DNA of 64,000 nt. Source: Chitinophaga filiformis (GTDB lineage Bacteria > Bacteroidota > Bacteroidia > Chitinophagales > Chitinophagaceae). Of this stretch, positions 59,901 to 64,000 are shown piece by piece. The notes beneath the pieces are model-generated. The model did no database searches. It was not told the DNA's origin and saw only the letters and a program-made list of their open reading frames with translations. The stretch spans positions 904,264 to 968,263 of the forward strand of contig NZ_FNBN01000002.1 in NCBI RefSeq assembly GCF_900102545.1, read 5' to 3'. The stretch's first letter is position 1, and each line of letters opens with the position of its first letter. Made by a program: the position numbers and the translations under genes.

Positions 59901-62331
59901 CATCCCTCTTCATGGTGTTCTCCAGGTCCGTACAAGGAGTAGATGTTGCACAAGTTGCCCTTAATGCAGCACACTGACTGGACAAGGAAGTATACAGGTT
60001 GTTAATCCATTTCGTAATAGTCGAATCATTAGCTGCAACGGTAGCACTATCAGTATCGGCTAATAAGCGTTCCTTTATACGTTGACTAAAGTCTGTCAAC
60101 TCACCTAATGACTCCTTACAGGTAGCGCAATCATTGAAGCAGGAAATGAAATCTTTATTGAATAACGCATCACTGACAAATGTCCATTCCTTCTTCAGAT
60201 TGGTATTCTTCGCAACGTAATTGCGCGCGTATGAAGTCACCGCAGCTTCAGGTATGCCCAATTCAAAAGTGATGAAGTACTCTCCAACATCCATTCTAAT
60301 GGTATCAATCCCTGTAGAGTTAAACACCTCTTCATCACAGCTTCCTACCATACTTCCAATTTTCATTGGCGCTGTGTTTCTATAGATCACATTTCCACAA
60401 TTGTCAGAGATCAGGGTATTCCCTTCATAGTAACAATTACTGCAAATGTTCACGTTGTTTTCAGCATATTTACTTATGAGCTGCTGTATATCCAATGTGA
60501 GCGTTACCTTCCCCGAGACAGCATTCATATAAGTAGCTGTAGCCGAAATCTTCATCTTCGAAGGATCGAACGAAAATTCACGGTTCATTAGCACGGTAGT
60601 CGTCTGAACAGTATCAGGTTTTGATGGCAATGAATCAACGTTATCAGGCGTTCCCCCTGCCAGCGCTGTTGCAATGGTCTTACCAGTAGCATCCTGGTAG
60701 CTGATGCTTATCTGACCATTCCCATCAATCGTCATATTCTTCAGGTAATGGCTGGCATACCCAACATCATTCCCAAACAACCTGTCCAGCTCCCACTGCT
60801 CCGGCTTACCATAAAAATATCGTGTAGCCTTACTGACAGCTGCATGCCCAGGTTGGAACAATTTACCTACACCTCCCTGCACACTTACACGCCCTGTATT
60901 ATCTCCCGTATATCTTGTTACTGCAAAAGGATATCCCTCTGCATCCGGTATGTACTTATTCTCAGGCCTGGTTGAATCATCCTTAAAGTAATTCAGTGGT
61001 GAGTAATACCTGCCTGCTCCCCTCGCGTTGGATAAAGGAGCAGGCGTATTTATACAGTCACCTCCACTGCCATAAACATCTTTAAAATTATATTTACCAG
61101 TGTCCGAAGGATGCATTTCAGGATAATACCTGAGAACAGATGCGGTATCCGGCGCCGGAAGAATGCTCGCTAAAGGACGCCCAAACTCGTCGTATATAGT
61201 CTCCTGTACCACCGCTTTCTGATCACTGTTATTGACAGTAACTGTTTGCCTGTTCCGTAGCGTTCCATCGAAATAGCTAACTACCTCTTTCTTTTTCCCA
61301 TCTTCCGCATACACCGCATTGTACTGCCAGTTGAGGTTATTCTGATGCCAGGGATTATCTGATAAATCAATAACACCTGCTTTCGTTATTCCATTCTCCT
61401 GGATCTGATACTGCCATGGGCCCTCCTGGCGGAAACCAGTACTATCCTGATATTGCACCAGTCGCATGCGGACTAACAGAAACTTCGAATTATGTACCAG
61501 GGAGATATCAAATTGTTCTTTCTGCACAGTGGCACGGCTGGCATTATTCCTGAACATTTTCTTCAGCTGATCTACAGTGATGCCAGATGCCAGGCTATCC
61601 AGCAGCCGTCCATTATCTGATTCATCATCAATGAAGGTCCATTCCACATCATATTCCTCCGCCCCGGTGATCGTGTTCCATAAAAGCGACACCGCATGTG
61701 GCTCCACAGGTGCGCCTGACACCCCCACTTTTTGTCGGGATACTACCGGAATTAAAGGTGTGTTCTGATCTAAATCATAAGAACGTTCGATCGCCACCTG
61801 GCTTGTAAGACGGAAAGCAGCGGGAAGAGGTGCTCCTAACTCGGCGCTTGTGATGTCATTCACTGTGATCCTTACCTTATACCCATACGAAAAGCGATGA
61901 GTAGCTGCATCCTGGTAGGCCACACCGGCTGTAGGATCATAGCTGATCCTCAGCTTTATGTGATCGTCGACACTCGGGTATACCTGGTCTGGTCCAGACC
62001 AGTATTCTACTTTCAGATCTATTTCACACTTAAATGCTTTAGGCAATACAACCCCTAAGTCATGATACAACCCGAAGATGATAACATTACTTACCGTCTT
62101 ATTATGGATCTTCTGCCAGTCATATACACTGTTGAGGAACTTTTCATCCTTCAGCGACAGTGTATCTCCTTTTTTGATCGCACCCTGCAACTGGTTCTGG
62201 TAAGTCTCAACCGCATTGAAGGCCTTTGCCTGCAGCACACCGCAAAGCAAACAGGCGATCATCATCAGCTTCACCATTAATATTTTAGCGTAAACAGCAC
62301 GCATATTCATTTTCAACATTGAGGTTAACAT
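53971..62331 (-). CDS. large Rhs/YD-repeat protein with a C-terminal HEEGH toxin tip
   Basis: 2,786 residues. Signal peptide (ILMVKLMMIACLLCGVLQA, ~17-37; several early ATGs are possible). A ~1,600-residue Cys-rich N-terminal region with few repeats includes a DUF6443-like start (ETIYDEFGRPLASILPAPD). A LamG-like domain lies at ~1687-1833 (WTHVVIQGDGLKKNSREIY). YD repeats run ~1880-2520 (YDMLGRMVASQ, YDAENRLTKAVSG, YDNIGNLIYDRQGK). The core end is [13 protein letters not shown] at ~2524 and RRWNLDPKP, FSDPNG near 2587. The ~200-residue tip carries HEEGH (His2662-His2666), a zinc-metallopeptidase motif. The shell likely encloses and delivers the tip to rivals. The immunity gene follows by four bases; the ATG overlaps the upstream stop as TAATG. 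Confidence 0.88.
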   Translation of the reverse strand: MLTSMLKMNMRAVYAKILMVKLMMIACLLCGVLQAKAFNAVETYQNQLQGAIKKGDTLSLKDEKFLNSVYDWQKIHNKTVSNVIIFGLYHDLGVVLPKAFKCEIDLKVEYWSGPDQVYPSVDDHIKLRISYDPTAGVAYQDAATHRFSYGYKVRITVNDITSAELGAPLPAAFRLTSQVAIERSYDLDQNTPLIPVVSRQKVGVSGAPVEPHAVSLLWNTITGAEEYDVEWTFIDDESDNGRLLDSLASGITVDQLKKMFRNNASRATVQKEQFDISLVHNSKFLLVRMRLVQYQDSTGFRQEGPWQYQIQENGITKAGVIDLSDNPWHQNNLNWQYNAVYAEDGKKKEVVSYFDGTLRNRQTVTVNNSDQKAVVQETIYDEFGRPLASILPAPDTASVLRYYPEMHPSDTGKYNFKDVYGSGGDCINTPAPLSNARGAGRYYSPLNYFKDDSTRPENKYIPDAEGYPFAVTRYTGDNTGRVSVQGGVGKLFQPGHAAVSKATRYFYGKPEQWELDRLFGNDVGYASHYLKNMTIDGNGQISISYQDATGKTIATALAGGTPDNVDSLPSKPDTVQTTTVLMNREFSFDPSKMKISATATYMNAVSGKVTLTLDIQQLISKYAENNVNICSNCYYEGNTLISDNCGNVIYRNTAPMKIGSMVGSCDEEVFNSTGIDTIRMDVGEYFITFELGIPEAAVTSYARNYVAKNTNLKKEWTFVSDALFNKDFISCFNDCATCKESLGELTDFSQRIKERLLADTDSATVAANDSTITKWINNLYTSLSSQCAALRATCATSTPCTDLENTMKRDVSPGGQYALFDDSSNAVEPSINVLNLNWRQVFKPLPKDSLRYIQEQFELEDGSVTSPYDSAFTLQSLVKYWKSDWASYFVQYHPEYCALQFCRDNVSSLQWDDQVRTLAKTVADIPANSRGAVYNRDSIRWLVNHDPFFLSGGKGYNLVSAFVDDLTNYSKNVAGTQNAPLGTLSEFVDYMLYCADYTGSTNVNNIPVREADNWSNCVPKEDCRISDREWALYRQKYLELKDKYYQLARNTSQYCGAACVVGKASAYPVIDCPDVSKFILDKDANPCSAGYIARVTYLGPALTKSITVNIYYPDEYKNLIIGSPQVTLSAGATVTAFCVNKAIPLSALRIASTNCGTAAEDTAFSCATDAREDKFERLTYPYENGKSKVSYTYRGHIPPVGGAIRALVSWDPVDWETAQQIYITHDYDRHAFVIEENGQINNWIFKIDTCYGDSPNPANGCNRAYAYKTSRITNINYATPPITTDTTALKGIVSDAMAAMINQNCEAQADVWMGSLSGLLDNLKYLSKKSTVRAKLIEVCKLGGDAEHMNGATTLPANRATAEGYKSFADVLKGVLGFYNMDYNPYLIDAPYPYDVQPQAVEKVIDATNASICDRLATLTAEYNAAQTGDSFYVYLTKKYGAAMNITRDELQFLQKGCTNCRYLLQQSVKLPVFMEKGAKGCISASEYIDAVMAFVAIMGDSLIVDHPNYEVMFANALNSRFGFTLSYAEYKAYGDTVAKNSSLSMLLCNHPSYASVKPDNYECMMQGIDDAVTAGHVAYQEYIEGVKRLFRAEYIAYCSANKPKVSLTSPQQTYHYTLYYYDQAGNLVRTVPPEGVHPLDDSLFAQISAVRRIGSTVCNYSGPTANTPEATALQNFTTVFDRTGDAALEMWMFNQSRSGGQVVATTSGNKYIFNLCISGKYLTFDVYTVTPLTGGEADVVLSAHTTAELTGILPLTPWTHVVIQGDGLKKNSREIYVNGKSCPRVTVEPTGACPWEVRSSTTGIVYPKNLTLLKQVRCFNRKLSAKEISANADDACMGLSPAYATALDSAKISWARFGIPAAGSYWTTDGTTNETQYVAVFPKHTLTTSYAYQSLNGIEAQITPDGGTSRFWYDMLGRMVASQNAEQLSPLGGGLSSRYSYTNYDEQGRITEVGETKATLPVTVPFLSTDALAAFGTNPRQQVTRTYYDAPKSQTVAAIADVQDNLRKRVSAVTYGEDANGNPQQATYYSYDQIGNVKTLWQQIDSLDTKQIDYQYDLVSGKVNKVRYQAGKVDQFLYGYEYDAENRLTKAVSGVNAVSSNGWEIEVPHTDAAYHYYLHGPLARTELGNEQLVQGIDYAYTLQGWLKGVNGNYLSPQDEIGGDGVQNTRRSSIARDAYAYSLEYFKDDYKAISNQAKAFPLGWTVGVPTEAGRDLFNGNISRSTLALKRVAEQTPVGYSYRYDQLNRLKGMRQHALTVGATEWSAATAGDQFKEAITYDGNGNILSYLRNGSNARGLTMDQLSYVYSRDAAGNLLNNRLSQVTDAVDNASYTEDLKSQQANNYLYDNIGNLIYDRQGKIDSVRWTLYGKIRKIGKTDGSSLEYAYDPSGNRVYKKYINGNVEKTWYVRDAQGNVLAVYGNKDGGNQKYWKEQHLYGSSRLGIWISDIDATDVTAAASDTNWLKKGRKEYELTNHLGNVLATISDKVVDSVIGSAVDHYEAEVLSAQDYYPFGMLQPDRKWSLGGYRYGFNGQEHSKEIGYNNYTAQFWEYDSRIGRRWNLDPKPTMGVSPYAVFSNNPINFSDPNGDSILPKKKPNYENVGVPVKRHDLAHTKTTSLSYVIGEDEEVNVYVNVKVNYTDMLAKGGSIYKDNPGLFEEIEAHEEGHIEQILMAAGIPVEYQMRIGNKQVKFKGPIDQVLKDVRTQLSDSKKGRQMGLEGIDKFIADKVFPELSDQVLVNTDLISTLPHNVVENDANERASKKLPALEYSRPVNPKPIIVNGVKLTE

Positions 62332-63116
62332 TAGTCTTTAATCAATTCATAACCTTTCAATCGTCCGGAAGGCACCAGCTTTCCGTTAGTCATCGTCACA
62401 TACCGGTCCATCCGCAAAAGGTCCTGTCTCACCACTCCTGGTTCATAACTGCGGACAGTCACTTTTAACAATTTATCTTTTGACATGTCCTCCAGCTCCA
62501 TCGGGTTTGGCATACGCATCACCGCACGGCGGATAACGCCTGTGCTGTCAAAAGAAACGCGGTATTCGCGACAGCTGACATGTTTGTTATTGACCAGCGA
62601 GATTTGTGTAAGAGAACCATCTGCGGTACGAGTCACATTGTATGTTTCTCTCGATAAGAAGGTCGCTTCCATATCGGGTGACATCCTTACCGGATTCACT
62701 ACCTCTTTTGGCTCAGACACGAATATCTTCTTCATATCATGCGCTACAACAATGTAGGCGTCAGTCAATGAGATCATTTCATTATCACCCAACTGATAAT
62801 ACCCCTGATTGCCCTGCCGGGTATAACAGAAATCTCCCTGCATGTTATTATCCTTGTCGCCCAGATCCTGTGCATCCATTGTTCCTGCGATAGTAATGTA
62901 GGTAATAGTATCCCCCGCATGTAATAGCTTTGTCAACTCACTGAGGATGGCCTTCTGCTCTTTGCTATTTTCCTGAATCACAATTTTCTTCTCCTTTTTG
63001 GGAGGTCTGGGTCTGAACCATTCCCGGAAACCGGGAATAGTAGCAAACGCGCCTGAAGCAATCAGTAACACACCAACAGGTATAAGGATCTTTATATATT
63101 TAGCACTTAATTTCAT
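62331..63116 (-). CDS. membrane-anchored protein of the Rhs operon
   Basis: 261 residues. One N-terminal helix (IKILIPVGVLLIASGAFATI), a Pro/Lys-rich linker (FRPRPPKKEKKIVIQE) and a ~200-residue beta-rich outer domain (IAGTMDAQDLGDKDNNMQGD, YYQLGDNEMISLTDAYIVVA). No family recognised. Its stop overlaps the Rhs start (TAATG), so translation is coupled and it probably serves the Rhs protein, e.g. in export or attachment. This is inference from order. Confidence 0.65.
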   Translation of the reverse strand: MKLSAKYIKILIPVGVLLIASGAFATIPGFREWFRPRPPKKEKKIVIQENSKEQKAILSELTKLLHAGDTITYITIAGTMDAQDLGDKDNNMQGDFCYTRQGNQGYYQLGDNEMISLTDAYIVVAHDMKKIFVSEPKEVVNPVRMSPDMEATFLSRETYNVTRTADGSLTQISLVNNKHVSCREYRVSFDSTGVIRRAVMRMPNPMELEDMSKDKLLKVTVRSYEPGVVRQDLLRMDRYVTMTNGKLVPSGRLKGYELIKD

Positions 63117-63134
63117 GGTATAGCAATATTTTCA

Positions 63135-64000
63135 CTAGTTAGCTTTACGATATGCTGAACGGCTTTCTTTAATTGTCATAATACCTCTTTCTGTCTCTTT
63201 CTTCACACGGATCAATGTACCCTCGTCGTCATACTCATAGAAAGTAGCATAGTTATTCTCATCCATTTCCGCCATTACACGCTGCGTCTTGTCGTCGTAT
63301 GTGAAGGTCTTCAGCTGACCGTCATATGGGAAGATCCTGATATCATCTATCTTCACATTATTACCTCCCAATACAACCGTTATCTCTTCCAACTGATTGC
63401 CCAGGGTCCACGCTGGGATATCCAATGTACCCTCTACCAGCTTCCAGCCTTCTACAACCGCCTTCTTTCTGAGCGTCGTCACATCGTGATTATTCACTTT
63501 CAATGTAATGCCAGTACCAGGGCCGGATGGATTACTATCTTTTACCCAGGCAGAGAAGATATACTTATTGCCGGTCACGGGATTGAATCCTCTTAATCCG
63601 AGCCAGCCGTCCAGTTTCTGATAATATTCACCCTTTGCATTATTAGCGATGTAAATACCAGGTGAATGCTCATCCCTGAAAACATAAGCTTTCAATTCAA
63701 TCGATCCATTCAACTTTAAACTATAGTTGCCACTATGTGCATCCTGATCATCCAGGTTATTCGCATAGTCGTCTCCCAGTGCATTTCTGATATTAAACTT
63801 ATCTGGTTCGCATGGTCTTACATCTACACACTTATCATTGAACTTATAATCATCAAAACCGTCATAAAATATCTCCCGCTGACGCATGTTTGCCCCTACG
63901 GCTAGCGGCAGACTGGACTTGAAGCTATAACGCGCTGCACTGTAACGGTTCAAAGCATCCTTGTTCTCAAGATCCTGGGAATATTTATCATACATCGTCA
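63135..64000 (-). CDS. C-terminal part of a large secreted protein preceding the Rhs gene, cut by the right edge
   Basis: At least 286 residues; the frame is still open at base 64000, so the ATG at 63995 is probably internal. A carbohydrate-binding or jelly-roll-like domain (ALGDDYANNLDDQDAHSGNY, KLDGWLGLRGFNPVTGNKYI, VNNHDVTTLRKKAVVEGW) is followed by a YD-like end (TFTYDDKTQRVMAEMDENNY, ATFYEYDDEGTLIRVKKETE). Such proteins commonly sit just upstream of Rhs genes in Bacteroidota. It lies 18 bases ahead of the anchored-protein gene, so part of the same operon. Confidence 0.7.
   Translation of the reverse strand, partial: TMYDKYSQDLENKDALNRYSAARYSFKSSLPLAVGANMRQREIFYDGFDDYKFNDKCVDVRPCEPDKFNIRNALGDDYANNLDDQDAHSGNYSLKLNGSIELKAYVFRDEHSPGIYIANNAKGEYYQKLDGWLGLRGFNPVTGNKYIFSAWVKDSNPSGPGTGITLKVNNHDVTTLRKKAVVEGWKLVEGTLDIPAWTLGNQLEEITVVLGGNNVKIDDIRIFPYDGQLKTFTYDDKTQRVMAEMDENNYATFYEYDDEGTLIRVKKETERGIMTIKESRSAYRKAN

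Noticed and set aside
1..64000. CRISPR arrays, tRNA or rRNA genes, insertion sequences, integrase/att sites
   Set aside because: I saw no regularly spaced repeats, cloverleaf genes, transposase or integrase motifs. A covariance-model scan would be needed to exclude small RNAs fully.

Overview
The window looks like chromosome of a Chitinophaga-like bacterium (Bacteroidota, Chitinophagaceae). Support: a SusC/SusD/DUF3823 trio, a type IX secretion (T9SS) C-terminal sorting domain, an exosortase N/VIT pair, an HMA-AraC regulator beside copper genes, Bacteroidota promoter elements (TAnnTTTG with an upstream TTTG), and start sites without strong Shine-Dalgarno sequences. I found no rRNA, tRNA, CRISPR array, insertion sequence or prophage.

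Layout. 1-377 is the 5' end of a GH51 arabinofuranosidase gene that runs off the left edge. 0.9-3 kb holds a secreted protein built from DTA-x-F heptads, a small outer-membrane barrel and a lipoprotein. 3-6.2 kb is a copper module (CopZ-like protein, CopA-like ATPase, AraC-type regulator with a CxxC metal-binding-like head). 6.3-12.9 kb encodes a 1,934-residue alpha-2-macroglobulin-like protein with an inserted carboxypeptidase-regulatory/TonB-plug segment and a retained thioester motif, plus a lipoprotein. 13-17 kb has a hybrid histidine kinase, an SRPBCC protein and a GNAT acetyltransferase. 17.1-21.1 kb is the exosortase XrtN with its VIT-domain partner, which ends in a PEP-CTERM-like signal.

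21.3-27.7 kb is a compact co-directional run: DUF427, a MerA/Lpd-like flavoprotein, an OpuC-type ATPase, a permease fused to a substrate-binding domain, EgtB and EgtD. It reads as an ergothioneine cassette joining synthesis with an EgtUV-like transporter. The substrate-binding domain has its two lobes in swapped order. 27.8-30.5 kb holds DinB, a self-regulated TetR with FabF, and DUF3820. 30.9-44.2 kb contains an uncharacterised protein and a polysaccharide-utilisation locus: DUF3823-SusD-SusC on the minus strand and a multidomain T9SS-secreted GH87-like alpha-1,3-glucanase on the plus strand, pointing to use of fungal cell-wall alpha-glucan. 44.3-47.5 kb holds small membrane proteins, a LysR regulator and an SRPBCC protein.

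47.5-64 kb is all minus strand and is an Rhs polymorphic-toxin locus. A 2,786-residue Rhs protein ends in a roughly 200-residue tip with an HEEGH motif, followed by a secreted candidate immunity protein. Downstream lie three displaced copies of the Rhs core end, each with its own tip and/or downstream small gene: one with a different tip, one a frameshifted duplicate of the HEEGH tip, and one that has lost its tip. Hairpin terminators separate these modules. A GT51-only transglycosylase and several small membrane or lipoproteins follow. The Rhs gene is preceded by an anchored protein and by the C-terminal part of another large secreted protein that is cut by the right edge.
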